Below, piece after piece: positions 1 through 7,842 of a stretch of DNA of 64,000 nt. Both the position numbers and the translations under genes were made by a program. Source of the stretch: Burkholderia sp. Bp9143. Lineage in GTDB: Bacteria > Pseudomonadota > Gammaproteobacteria > Burkholderiales > Burkholderiaceae. Every line of letters starts with the position of its first letter. Positions within the stretch are counted from its first letter, which is position 1. The stretch spans positions 62,001 to 126,000 of the forward strand of contig NZ_QTPO01000012.1 of NCBI RefSeq assembly GCF_003853645.1, written 5' to 3'. The notes beneath the pieces were generated by a model, which worked only from the letters and a program-made list of their open reading frames with translations, ran no database searches and was not told the origin of the DNA.

Positions 1-615
1 CTGATCGGCGGTTCGCGCTACGAGCCGGACGAGGAAAACCCGATGCTGGGCTTCCGCGGCGCGTCGCGCTATATCGCCGAAGACTTCGCGCAGGCGTTCG
101 AGATGGAATGCCGTGCACTGAAGCGCGTGCGCGACGAGATGGGCCTGACCAACGTCGAGATCATGGTGCCGTTCGTGCGTACCGTGAAGCAGGCGGAGCG
201 TGTCGTCGGCCTGCTCGAGAAGTTCGGCCTGAAGCGCGGCGAGAACGGCCTGCGCCTCGTGATGATGTGTGAAGTCCCGACCAACGCGATCCTCGCCGAA
301 GAGTTCCTCGAGCACTTCGACGGTTTCTCGATCGGTTCGAACGACCTCACGCAGCTCACGCTCGGCCTCGACCGCGACTCGGGCATGGAACTGCTGGCCG
401 TCGACTTCGACGAACGTGACCCGGCCGTCAAGTTCCTGCTCAAGCGTGCGATCGATACCTGCCGCAAGATGGGCAAGTACGTCGGTATCTGCGGCCAGGG
501 CCCGTCCGATCACCCGGACTTCGCGCAATGGCTGACCGACGAAGGCATCGAGTCGATCTCGCTGAACCCGGACACGATCATCGATACGTGGCAAGCGCTC
601 GCCAACCGGAAGTAA
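1..615 (+). CDS. ppsA: phosphoenolpyruvate synthase, C-terminal end (partial)
   Basis: The reading frame is open from base 1 and encodes the last 204 residues; the start lies left of the window. The enzyme makes phosphoenolpyruvate from pyruvate and ATP in the cytoplasm, releasing AMP and phosphate (gluconeogenesis). What is visible is the C-terminal PEP-utilising TIM-barrel domain. It opens with [20 protein letters not shown] and carries the substrate loop [17 protein letters not shown]. Near the end is [11 protein letters not shown], which holds the conserved cysteine of the PEP-utilising enzyme family. The match to PpsA is near-literal over these motifs, so the family call is firm. The gene is followed by a strong intrinsic terminator, so it ends its transcription unit. 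Confidence 0.97.
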   Translation: MIGGSRYEPDEENPMLGFRGASRYIAEDFAQAFEMECRALKRVRDEMGLTNVEIMVPFVRTVKQAERVVGLLEKFGLKRGENGLRLVMMCEVPTNAILAEEFLEHFDGFSIGSNDLTQLTLGLDRDSGMELLAVDFDERDPAVKFLLKRAIDTCRKMGKYVGICGQGPSDHPDFAQWLTDEGIESISLNPDTIIDTWQALANRK

Positions 616-691
616 CGGTCGGTCATGCAACTTCGACGAAAGGGCGGCTCGCTGCTCTTTCGGTGAAGGCAAAATGCAAGGTTCGTGCTAT

Positions 692-725
692 AAACACCCC
701 GGTAAGCACCGGGGTGTTTTTTTTT
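692..725 (+). terminator. intrinsic terminator after ppsA
   Basis: A perfect 12-bp stem (692-703 with 708-719) with a 4-nt loop (aagc) is followed by an uninterrupted run of T. It lies about 75 bp after the ppsA stop codon. Confidence 0.93.
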
Positions 726-819
726 GCCGGTCCGGGCCGCCCCAAGCGTGCCGCCCGCCCCCTCGGGGGCACGCGCAGCGAATATAGTGAGCGTGGGGGC
801 CGTTTTTCGGGAGACCACA

Positions 820-1254
820 ATGATGTCGGGGCATCTGTTCTGGTGGGTCGGGGTCGGCGTGCTGGTCGTCGCCGAATTGCTGACCGGCACGTTCTATCTG
901 CTGATGATCGCGCTCGGCTTTCTCGCGGGCGGGTTGCTGCAGCTCGCCGGTTTCGCGCCGCACGTGCAGGTCGGGGCGGCCGCCGCGGTCGCGATCATCG
1001 CGATGATCCTGCTGCGCCGCTCGGGGCTCGGGCGCAAGCAGAAGCGCGATACGTCGACGAATCCGGACGTCAATCTCGATATCGGCGCGACCGTCACGGT
1101 CGACGCGTGGCATGACGGCCGCGCGCGCGTGCAGTATCGCGGCGCCGACTGGGACGTCGAGCTCGCGGCCGGCGAGCGCGACGATGCGCGCGTGTATCAG
1201 GTGCGTGCCGTGCGCGGCAACAGTCTCGTCGTCGTCGCAAAACCCGCGGGCTGA
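820..1254 (+). CDS. NfeD family membrane protein
   Basis: A 144-residue protein. The N-terminal half has hydrophobic segments (about residues 6-28, 29-45 and 47-66). The C-terminal half (about 82-142) is a soluble beta-rich domain of the NfeD OB-fold type (DIGATVTVDAWHDGRARVQY). NfeD proteins are inner-membrane partners of SPFH-domain proteins; here the paraslipin gene follows after 33 bp, so the two probably form an operon. The ATG at 820 is chosen because GGGAG precedes it at the right distance and the membrane segment starts right after it. The frame stays open upstream to 724, but that stretch overlaps the ppsA terminator. The short form lacks the ClpP-like protease domain of long NfeD proteins. 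The substrate or client is unknown. Confidence 0.9.
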   Translation: MMSGHLFWWVGVGVLVVAELLTGTFYLLMIALGFLAGGLLQLAGFAPHVQVGAAAAVAIIAMILLRRSGLGRKQKRDTSTNPDVNLDIGATVTVDAWHDGRARVQYRGADWDVELAAGERDDARVYQVRAVRGNSLVVVAKPAG

Positions 1255-1287
1255 TCGTCCACTGATAAAAGAAGGAGGGAACACTTC

Positions 1288-2223
1288 ATGGATTCGCTGA
1301 TCATCTGGGTCGTCCTGTTCGTCATCGCCATCGTGATCGTGTCGAAGACGGTGAAGATCGTGCCGCAGCAGCATGCGTGGGTGCTCGAGCGCTTCGGGCG
1401 CTATCACGCGACACTGTCGCCCGGTCTCAATATCGTGTTGCCGTTCGTCGACCGGATCGCCTATCGGCACGTGCTGAAGGAAATTCCGCTCGACGTGCCG
1501 AGCCAGGTCTGCATCACGCGCGACAACACGCAGCTGCAGGTCGACGGCGTGCTGTACTTCCAGGTGACCGATCCGATGAAGGCATCGTACGGGTCGAGCA
1601 ACTTCGTGCTCGCGATCACGCAGCTCGCGCAGACGACGCTGCGCTCGGTGGTCGGCAAGCTCGAACTCGACAAGACCTTCGAGGAGCGCGACTTCATCAA
1701 CCACAACATCGTGTCGGCGCTCGACCAGGCCGCCGCGAACTGGGGCGTGAAAGTGCTGCGCTACGAGATCAAGGACCTGACGCCGCCGAAGGAGATCCTG
1801 CACGCGATGCAGGCGCAGATCACCGCCGAGCGGGAAAAGCGCGCGCTGATCGCCGCCTCCGAAGGCCGCAAGCAGGAGCAGATCAACCTCGCGTCGGGCG
1901 CGCGCGAGGCTGCAATCCAGAAGTCCGAGGGCGAGCGGCAGGCCGCAATCAACCTGGCACAGGGTGAGGCGGCCGCGATTCTCGCGGTGGCCGAGGCGAA
2001 CGCGCAGGCCATCCAGAAGATCGCGAACGCGATCCAGTCGCAGGGCGGGATGGATGCCGTGAACCTGAAGGTTGCCGAGCAGTACGTCGGCGCGTTCTCT
2101 AACCTCGCGAAACAGGGCAATACGCTGATCGTGCCAGCGAACCTGTCGGATCTCGGCACCGCGATCGCGTCCGCGCTGACGATCGTCAAGAACGCGGCGC
2201 CGGCCGTGAGCGGGAAGGGCTGA
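1288..2223 (+). CDS. SPFH/Band 7 paraslipin (QmcA-like stomatin homologue)
   Basis: A 311-residue membrane-anchored SPFH protein. One N-terminal transmembrane helix (about residues 3-22) is followed by the SPFH/Band 7 domain (KIVPQQHAWVLERFGRYHAT, then LSPGLNIVLPFVDRIAYR). A long Ala/Glu/Lys/Gln-rich helical region follows (about 175-255: QITAEREKRALIAASEGRKQ), which drives oligomer rings in this family, then a C-terminal paraslipin tail. A strong ribosome binding site (GAAGGAGGGA at 1271-1280) supports the start. Proteins of this type form large inner-membrane scaffolds and are linked to membrane protein quality control. The gene directly follows nfeD, the usual partner order. It ends ahead of an extensive inverted repeat shared with convergent smpB. 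Confidence 0.94.
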   Translation: MDSLIIWVVLFVIAIVIVSKTVKIVPQQHAWVLERFGRYHATLSPGLNIVLPFVDRIAYRHVLKEIPLDVPSQVCITRDNTQLQVDGVLYFQVTDPMKASYGSSNFVLAITQLAQTTLRSVVGKLELDKTFEERDFINHNIVSALDQAAANWGVKVLRYEIKDLTPPKEILHAMQAQITAEREKRALIAASEGRKQEQINLASGAREAAIQKSEGERQAAINLAQGEAAAILAVAEANAQAIQKIANAIQSQGGMDAVNLKVAEQYVGAFSNLAKQGNTLIVPANLSDLGTAIASALTIVKNAAPAVSGKG

Positions 2224-2394
2224 GCGCGCGCGTGGGTTTCGCGCGTCGGCGGCCGCTATGCGCCGGCCGTGTGCCGGGCGTGCGGCGAATCGTCGCGCGA
2301 TGGAGGCGCAAGTCCTGTCGCATCGCACGGGCGGTGCAGCGTTTCATCCGCGATGGTGAGCGCCTTTTCGATCGCCGCTCACACGAATCACACA

Positions 2395-2445
2395 CCACAC
2401 AAAGCAACACGGCCCGCTTCGAGCGGGCCGTGTTGCTTTGTGTGG
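2395..2445. terminator. bidirectional terminator, 24-bp perfect stem
   Basis: The arms 2395-2418 and 2422-2445 are exact reverse complements, with a 3-nt loop (tcg). The repeat sits between the convergent paraslipin and smpB genes and reads AAAG...CTTT on both strands in its inner part. There is no long T run, but stem length and position make transcription termination from both sides the best reading. Confidence 0.85.
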
Positions 2446-2461
2446 CAGAGGAACCTGAGCG

Positions 2462-2908
2462 TCAGCTGCCGGCGCGCATGATGCGGGCCTTTTCGCGTTC
2501 CCAGTCGCGCTTTTTCTCGGTTTCGCGCTTGTCGTGCAGTTTCTTGCCCTTCGCGAGCGCGATGTCGCATTTCACGCGACCGCCCTTGTAGTGGAAGTTC
2601 AGCGGCACGAGCGTGTAGCCACGCTGCTCGACCTTGCCGATCAGTTTCTTGATTTCGTCGCGGTGCAGCAGCAGCTTGCGCGTGCGGACCGGATCGGGCT
2701 TGATGTGCGTCGAGGCTTCGGGCAGCGGGCTGATGTGGGTGCCGATCAGGAAGATCTCGGCGTTCTTGACCACGACGTAGCCTTCCTTGATCTGGCCGCG
2801 CCCGGCGCGCAGCGCCTTGACTTCCCAGCCCTCGAGCACGAGCCCCGCCTCGTAGCGTTCCTCGATGTGATAATCGAAGTGCGCTTTCCTGTTGTCGATG
2901 ATGCTCAT
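2462..2908 (-). CDS. smpB: SsrA-binding protein SmpB
   Basis: A 148-residue tmRNA-binding protein of trans-translation, the ribosome rescue system. It binds the tRNA-like domain of tmRNA and delivers it to stalled ribosomes. Visible family signatures are the N-terminal start [20 protein letters not shown], the core [26 protein letters not shown] and GTHISPL, and the basic C-terminal tail ([20 protein letters not shown]), which becomes helical in the decoding centre. Length is normal for the family. It is divergent from ratA-rnfH across about 100 bp, an arrangement also known in enterobacteria. The ATG at 2908 gives the standard N-terminus. Confidence 0.97.
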   Translation of the reverse strand: MSIIDNRKAHFDYHIEERYEAGLVLEGWEVKALRAGRGQIKEGYVVVKNAEIFLIGTHISPLPEASTHIKPDPVRTRKLLLHRDEIKKLIGKVEQRGYTLVPLNFHYKGGRVKCDIALAKGKKLHDKRETEKKRDWEREKARIMRAGS

Positions 2909-3006
2909 GAAAGGATCAGGCCAACTCGTTTAAAATCACGATTTTAGCAAAGCAGGGCGGGAATCGCCCGGCTTGCGTTCTCACCTTGAGCGATGCCGCG
3001 CGATTT

Positions 3007-3444
3007 ATGGCAGATGTCCAGAAAACCGTATTGATCCGCCATTCGGCGGAACAGATGTTCGACCTCGTCACCGACGTGGCCGATTACCCCAATTTCCTGC
3101 CCTGGTGCGGCGGCGTAGAGATTCGCCGTCAGGACGACAGCGGAATGGAAGCGCGCATTGACATCAACTTCAAGGGCATCAAGCAGCATTTCGCGACGCG
3201 CAACACGCAGCACCGCCCGGCGCGGATCGACATGGAGTTCGCGGACGGCCCGTTCAAGAAGTTCACGGGTTCGTGGCGCTTCATCCCGCTGCGCGCCGAT
3301 GCGTGCAAGATCGAATTCGCGCTGCACTACGAGTTCTCGAGCATCCTGCTCGAGAAGATCATCGGGCCGGTGTTCAGCCATATCGCGAACACGTTCGTCG
3401 ATTCGTTCGTCAAGCGCGCCGACCAGCGCTACGGGAAGGGGTGA
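3007..3444 (+). CDS. ratA: RatA/COQ10 START-domain protein
   Basis: A 145-residue single-domain START/Bet v1-fold protein of the COQ10/RatA family (MADVQKTVLIRHSAEQMFDL, VADYPNFLPWCGG, and FVDSFVKRADQRYG at the end). Eukaryotic and many bacterial members bind ubiquinone or its precursors. E. coli RatA was reported to block 70S ribosome assembly when overproduced, which is the source of the gene name. Start choice: the ATG at 3007 gives the family N-terminus, but an in-frame TTG at 2986 is possible and neither has a strong ribosome binding site. It is followed after 4 bp by rnfH, so the two are co-transcribed. Whether it is a toxin here cannot be told from sequence; a lipid/quinone-binding role is at least as likely. 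Confidence 0.9.
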   Translation: MADVQKTVLIRHSAEQMFDLVTDVADYPNFLPWCGGVEIRRQDDSGMEARIDINFKGIKQHFATRNTQHRPARIDMEFADGPFKKFTGSWRFIPLRADACKIEFALHYEFSSILLEKIIGPVFSHIANTFVDSFVKRADQRYGKG

Positions 3445-3448
3445 CACG

Positions 3449-3772
3449 ATGCTGTCGATCGAAGTCTGCTACGCGCTGCCGGATCGCCAGACGCTGATTC
3501 CGGTGTCGCTACCCGAAGGCGCGACCGTGCGCGCGGCGATCGACGCGAGCGGCGTGCTCGCGCTGCACCCGGAAATCGACCTCGCGCACGCGAAAACTGG
3601 CGTATTCGGCAAGCTGGCGCCGCTAGACGCGCCGCTCGCCGACCACGACCGTGTCGAGATCTACCGCCCGTTGATCGTCGATCCGAAACTCGCGCGCCAG
3701 CGGCGCGTCGACAAGACCCGCCGCGAGGGCTCCGTCGAGGGTCGCAAGTGGATGCACAAGGACGCGCGCTGA
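3449..3772 (+). CDS. rnfH: RnfH family ubiquitin-like protein (RatB)
   Basis: A 107-residue protein of the RnfH/UPF0125 family, a beta-grasp (ubiquitin-like) fold. Typical elements are SIEVCYALPDRQTLIPVSLP at the start, GVFGKLAPLDAPLADHDRVE in the middle and RVEIYRPLIVDPKLARQRR near the end, followed by a basic tail. The start codon lies 4 bp after the ratA stop, and its ribosome binding site (GGAAGGGG) overlaps the ratA 3' end, so translation is probably coupled. The biochemical role of RnfH is not established. The ratA-rnfH pairing is conserved in proteobacteria and was once named ratAB, but RnfH is not a proven antitoxin. Confidence 0.92.
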   Translation: MLSIEVCYALPDRQTLIPVSLPEGATVRAAIDASGVLALHPEIDLAHAKTGVFGKLAPLDAPLADHDRVEIYRPLIVDPKLARQRRVDKTRREGSVEGRKWMHKDAR

Positions 3773-3836
3773 CACGTCGCGCCAGCCCGGCTCCATCGTC
3801 TTCCGTGCCGATTCGTCAGACCAGGCCCGGGTGCGC

Positions 3837-4820
3837 TCAGTGGGCCGTGACGTTCGCGTTCACGGCCGTGCTGCCGGGCGTGTTGCCGCCCGGGTGCGTG
3901 TCGCTGTGCCGGCGCACCGACCCGTAGACGCCCGCCAGCAGCAGCACGAGCGCCGCGATCTCCAGCACGCGCGGCATCCGGTGGTCGTAGAGGAACGCGT
4001 AGAGCATCGCGAACACGGTTTCGAACACGATCAACTGACCGGACAGCGTGAGTGGCAGCCGCTTCGACGCCGCGTTCCACAGTCCGTTGCCGAGCCACGA
4101 CGCGCCGATCGCGAGCACGAGGTTCAGCAGCCAGAACAGTTGCCAGCGCGATGCCGGGACGGCCGCCTGCACCGTGCCGGCCGGCAGCGCGAGGATCGCG
4201 AGCCAGCAGAGGCCGCCGATCAGTCCCGTCACGACGCCCCACAGCACCGACCACTCGTTGCCGTCGAAATGATGGTGGCGCTGCAGGTAGCGGGCGTTCG
4301 CGACCGCGTACCAAGTCCAGCTCGCGAGCCCGCCGGTTGCGCACGCGATGCCGGCGAGCTTCTGGCCGAGCGTCGTCGCCTGCGCGGCTTCCGAGGTGAA
4401 GAGGTCGACGTTGATGCAGACGATGCCGGCGATCACCAGTGCGAGCGGGGCGGCGAGGCGCCGCAGCGGCACCGCGCCGTGGTCGCCGAGGCCCGCGAGC
4501 GTGACGGTCACGGGCAGCACACCGACGATCAGCGAGCTGGGCGCGATGCCGATCAGGTGCACGGCGCCGGACAGCAGCATGTAGTACGCGACGTTGCCGA
4601 TCAGCGCGAGCTTCGCGAGCGCGACGAGATCCTCGCGGGTCAGCCGCGCGAGCAGCGAGCGGGCGGCCGGCAGGGACGCAGCCAGCGACACGAGGCCGTA
4701 CATCGCGTAGCGGCCCGCGCTCAGCAGCAGCGGCGAGAAGTCGGTCATCAGCCGCGGGACGAGAAAGACCATCCCCCACAACGCGCCCGCGAGGACGCCA
4801 TACACCACACCGCGCTGCAT
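3837..4820 (-). CDS. EamA/DMT family transporter
   Basis: A 327-residue inner-membrane protein of the drug/metabolite transporter superfamily. About ten hydrophobic helices form two EamA repeats; the first begins at the N-terminus (VVYGVLAGALWGMVFLVPRL) and the second at about residue 150 (GGLASWTWYAVANARYLQRH). Members move small metabolites such as amino acids, nucleosides or drugs; the substrate cannot be predicted from sequence. It is convergent with rnfH, separated by 64 bp, and its upstream side faces another minus-strand gene, so it is probably monocistronic. The short C-terminal tail (RRHSDTHPGGNTPGSTAVNA) is hydrophilic and low-complexity. Confidence 0.88.
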   Translation of the reverse strand: MQRGVVYGVLAGALWGMVFLVPRLMTDFSPLLLSAGRYAMYGLVSLAASLPAARSLLARLTREDLVALAKLALIGNVAYYMLLSGAVHLIGIAPSSLIVGVLPVTVTLAGLGDHGAVPLRRLAAPLALVIAGIVCINVDLFTSEAAQATTLGQKLAGIACATGGLASWTWYAVANARYLQRHHHFDGNEWSVLWGVVTGLIGGLCWLAILALPAGTVQAAVPASRWQLFWLLNLVLAIGASWLGNGLWNAASKRLPLTLSGQLIVFETVFAMLYAFLYDHRMPRVLEIAALVLLLAGVYGSVRRHSDTHPGGNTPGSTAVNANVTAH

Positions 4821-4933
4821 CGACTGCTCCGAACGAAAGACTGACGAGCGCGCATCTTAACGACGGCGCCGCAACCGCGTCTTGTTCATTCCTGCACTCG
4901 GGAGCGAGTGGCGTTCGGGGTTAGATGCGAGTG

Positions 4934-4972
4934 CCGCCGCGATCCGATCCTGCTTACCGGGGATCGCGGCGG
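4934..4972. repeat. 12-bp perfect inverted repeat (hairpin) after the beta-propeller gene
   Basis: The arms 4934-4945 and 4961-4972 are exact reverse complements with a 15-nt loop. It lies just past the end of the minus-strand beta-propeller gene and upstream of the EamA gene. There is no T run, so it is either a weak terminator or an mRNA 3'-end hairpin. Confidence 0.6.
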
Positions 4973-4999
4973 GCCGGCCGCCCTTCGACGATCAGCTGA

Positions 5000-5683
5000 T
5001 CAGCGCTCGACTGGCTCGGCCGCCGCCGCATCGTCGCTTGCCGCGCGTGCCCGCGCAGGGCGGCGCACGGTGCGCAGCTTGCCGCTGTTGCCGCCGCCGC
5101 AGTAGAAGAGGTCGCGACCGTCGGATTCCAGCCCAGACACGCCGACGCCGGGCGGCATGTCGACCTGTTCGAGCACGTGCCCGGTGTGCGGGTCGATCCG
5201 CCGCAACTCGCTCTCGTCCGCTTCCCAGGTGCCGTGCCACAGCTCGCCGTCGACCCAGGTCACGCCGGTGACGAAGCGGTTCGATTCGATCGTGCGCAGC
5301 ACGGCGCCCGATTGCGGATCCACCTGATGAATCTTGCGTTCGCGGTACTGGCCGACCCACAGCGTGCCTTCGGCCCAGGCCAGCCCCGAATCGGCGCCGC
5401 CGCCGGGCGCGGGGATCGTCGCAAGCACCCGGCCCGAGTCGGGATCGATCTTCTCGATGCGGTCCTCGACGATCTGGAACAGATGGCGCCCGTCGAACGC
5501 GGTGCCTGCGTGCGCGGCGACGTCGAGTGCGCGCACGGTCGTGCCGCGTTCCGGGTCGAGCGCGTTCAGCTTGTCGCCGGACGCGAACCAGACGTGCTGC
5601 CCGTCGAACGTGACGCCGTGCACGCCGTCGACGCCCGGAAACGGGCCGTATTCGCGGACGATGTCTGCGGTGGATCGTTTCAT
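5000..5683 (-). CDS. beta-propeller protein (YncE/Vgb/glutamine cyclotransferase-like repeats)
   Basis: A 227-residue protein built of short repeated blades of the type 'F-D-G-x-x-L/V-W ... D-P-x-x-G': TFDGQHVWFASGDKLNALDP, AFDGRHLFQIVEDRIEKIDP, LAWAEGTLWVGQYRERKIHQ, TWVDGELWHGTWEADESELR, GLESDGRDLFYCGGGNSGKL. That suggests a beta-propeller. No signal peptide is visible, so it should be cytoplasmic. The ATG at 5683 is preferred over a GTG at 5692 because GAGGTGA lies 6-7 bases ahead of it. The gene follows the TPR/HTH regulator on the same strand with a 30-bp gap, so the two are probably co-transcribed. Function is unknown; a link to the stress-type DUF899 gene next door is suggested only by position. 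Confidence 0.75.
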   Translation of the reverse strand: MKRSTADIVREYGPFPGVDGVHGVTFDGQHVWFASGDKLNALDPERGTTVRALDVAAHAGTAFDGRHLFQIVEDRIEKIDPDSGRVLATIPAPGGGADSGLAWAEGTLWVGQYRERKIHQVDPQSGAVLRTIESNRFVTGVTWVDGELWHGTWEADESELRRIDPHTGHVLEQVDMPPGVGVSGLESDGRDLFYCGGGNSGKLRTVRRPARARAASDDAAAAEPVER

Positions 5684-5713
5684 GTCTGTCACCTCGTCGT
5701 TGGTATCCCCATC

Positions 5714-6934
5714 CTAGTCGCCCGGCAGCGGCGCGGGGAGTAACAAGGTCGTCGCGAATCCGGGCAGCGGCGGCGTCATCCAGCGGCGCGCGCGACCGCG
5801 GCCGATCGCCTGCGCCTTGTCCGCTTCGGCGAGCGCGTCGAGCGCGCGCTGCACGGTGCGCTGGCTCGCGCCGAGCGCGAGCGCCAGCGCGGAACTCGAC
5901 CACGCCTCGCCGTCCGCGAGCAGCGCGAGTACGGCCGCGTGGCGGTCGTCGACCGGACGCGCGAGCACGACGGTCTCGCGTGGGCCGAGCGGTTCGAGCG
6001 CGAAGCCGCGCGGCGTCGCGGTGACGTTCGCGAGCGGCCGCAGCATCGCGCGCAACCGGCCGATCTCGACGCGCAGGCGGGCGCGATGCGATTCGTCCGC
6101 GTGCTTCGCGCGAAACGCCGCGGCGACGAGCGCGTTTCTCGACACGTCGCCGGGCCACGCCTCGCCCAGCGCGCGGGCGAGCACGAACAGCACCGGGCGG
6201 CGCGCGAGCGACACGGTCGTGCGCGCGTCGCGCACCGCGTGGCGGCATGCATCGACGACGAGCGCGTTCGATTCCAGCAGCGCCTCGACCTCGTCGAGCA
6301 GCACGAGCCGCGACGCACCGCGCGCGATGAGTCGCGCGGCCGGTGTATCGAGCATGCGTGCGGCCGTCTCGACTTCGGCCGTCAGCGCGGCGATGCCGGC
6401 GTCCTGCGCGGCCGCGCGCGCACGGGCGAGCGCCATGCGCGCCGCGTGCGGGCGGATGCGGCGCATCGCGATGCCGGCCGCGATCAGTTCGTGAGCCGCG
6501 CGCGATGCGGCGGGCAGCGGTGCGGGATCGAGATTCGCGAGCCGCTGTTCGGCATCCTCGACGTGCCCGATCAGCAGCAGTCGGCGCACGCCGAGATAGC
6601 GCGCATGCGCGGCGTTCGCGCGGTCGCCGTGTGCGTCGAGCGTCGCGCAGGCGGCGTCGAGGGCGCGCGACGGCCAGCCGAGGTCGCGAGACGCCAGCGC
6701 GATCTCGGCTTCCGCGACGACGCAGCGCGCCCGTGCGACGGCTTCCTTCGCGCCGAACGCGCGAGCCGCGCTACGCACGAGCGCGCGTGCGCGCTCGAAA
6801 TCGCCGAGCTGCGCCATCGCGATCCCGCGCAACGCGAGCGCCGGCGCGTCGTCGCGCAATGCGACGCGGTTCAGCGCGCCGAGCGGGTCGCCCGCCGCAA
6901 GCGCACGCGCGGCGGCCGTGATCAGCGAATCCAT
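5714..6934 (-). CDS. TPR-like / winged-helix transcriptional regulator
   Basis: A 406-residue Ala/Arg-rich protein. The N-terminal half (about 1-200) is all-helical with TPR-like repeats (AMAQLGDFERARALVRSAAR, ARARCVVAEAEIALASRDLG). A middle segment, about 210-320 (VEALLESNALVVDACRHAVR, then RLRVEIGRLRAMLRPLANVT), resembles the DNA-binding/activator parts of AfsR/SARP-like regulators. The last 85 residues hold a helix-turn-helix (SSALALALGASQRTVQRALD) followed by a basic wing (RGRARRWMTPPLPG). It is divergently transcribed from the DUF899 gene across 113 bp, so it most likely controls that promoter and its own. No ligand-binding domain is recognisable; the signal it reads is unknown. Confidence 0.78.
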   Translation of the reverse strand: MDSLITAAARALAAGDPLGALNRVALRDDAPALALRGIAMAQLGDFERARALVRSAARAFGAKEAVARARCVVAEAEIALASRDLGWPSRALDAACATLDAHGDRANAAHARYLGVRRLLLIGHVEDAEQRLANLDPAPLPAASRAAHELIAAGIAMRRIRPHAARMALARARAAAQDAGIAALTAEVETAARMLDTPAARLIARGASRLVLLDEVEALLESNALVVDACRHAVRDARTTVSLARRPVLFVLARALGEAWPGDVSRNALVAAAFRAKHADESHRARLRVEIGRLRAMLRPLANVTATPRGFALEPLGPRETVVLARPVDDRHAAVLALLADGEAWSSSALALALGASQRTVQRALDALAEADKAQAIGRGRARRWMTPPLPGFATTLLLPAPLPGD

Positions 6935-7047
6935 CCGAATCCCGACACAGTTGTCACTCCCTCCGATCCGATGCCCGGTCCTAATCTAGCACCACGCACA
7001 CGGCAGATGCGCCGTGCCCGGAAATCCATCGAAAGGAGGAACCCGCA

Positions 7048-7812
7048 ATGACGAACCATCTCACCGGAACGCGCGCTGAATGGCTGGCTGCGCGCCGCGC
7101 GCTGCTCGATGCAGAAAAGGCGCTGACGCGGCAGAGCGACGAACTCGCGCGGCGACGCCAGGCGCTGCCGTGGGTGCGCGTCGACAAGGCCTACCGGTTC
7201 GACACGGAGGACGGCCCGGCGACGCTCGACGATCTGTTCCGCGGCCGCTCGCAGCTGCTCGTCTATCACTTCATGTTCGGTCCCGACTACAAGGCCGGTT
7301 GCCCGTCGTGCTCGGCGCTTGCCGACGGCTTCGACGGTTTTGCGGTCCACCTCGCGAACCACGACGTGATGCTCGCGGCAGTGTCGCGCGCGCCGCTCGC
7401 GAAGCTGCTGGCGTACCGGCAGCGGATGGGCTGGCACTTTCCATGGGCGTCGTCGGACGGCGGCGAATTCAACTTCGACTTCAACGTGTCGTTCACCGAA
7501 GCACAGCAGCGCGCGGGCGACGTCGAATACAACTATGCACGGGCCGGCCACGCGATGGACATGGACCCGCCGCCGGCCGCCGTCGCCCAGTTCGCGGCGA
7601 CGTGCGGCACCGACGCCGCCACGTACTCGCTCGACCGGCCGGGGATGAGCGCGTTCGTGCGCGAGGACGACGTCGTCTATCACACGTATTCGACGTATGC
7701 GCGCGGGCTTGACGGGCTGTGGGGGATGTACCAGTGGCTCGATCGCGCGCCGCTCGGGCGCAACGAGACGGGCGTGTGGTGGCGCCGTCATGACGAATAC
7801 GCGCGCGGTTGA
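7048..7812 (+). CDS. DUF899 family thioredoxin-like protein
   Basis: A 254-residue cytoplasmic protein of the DUF899 family, which has a thioredoxin fold. A putative redox motif C-P-S-C lies in GPDYKAGCPSCSALADGF (about residues 83-100). Other family landmarks are YHFMFGPD, GWHFPWASSDGGEFNFDFNV, SAFVREDDVVYHTYSTYARG and the end DRAPLGRNE. A near-perfect ribosome binding site (AAAGGAGGA at about 7031-7039) fixes the start. The reaction is not known; the family is often predicted to be a peroxiredoxin-like or dithiol reductase enzyme. It is divergent from the TPR/HTH regulator and is followed after 30 bp by a DUF2182 membrane protein. Confidence 0.9.
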   Translation: MTNHLTGTRAEWLAARRALLDAEKALTRQSDELARRRQALPWVRVDKAYRFDTEDGPATLDDLFRGRSQLLVYHFMFGPDYKAGCPSCSALADGFDGFAVHLANHDVMLAAVSRAPLAKLLAYRQRMGWHFPWASSDGGEFNFDFNVSFTEAQQRAGDVEYNYARAGHAMDMDPPPAAVAQFAATCGTDAATYSLDRPGMSAFVREDDVVYHTYSTYARGLDGLWGMYQWLDRAPLGRNETGVWWRRHDEYARG

Positions 7813-7842
7813 GCGCGGGCCGGCGAGCGGCGCGAGCCGGCG

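Noticed and set aside
688-2328. A 546-residue open frame opposite nfeD and paraslipin
   Set aside because: Shadow of two recognised genes with strong ribosome binding sites on the other strand.
3007-3772. ratA-rnfH as a classical type II toxin-antitoxin module
   Set aside because: RnfH has no antitoxin features and the START domain of RatA suggests a lipid/quinone role; the toxin label rests on overproduction data in E. coli.
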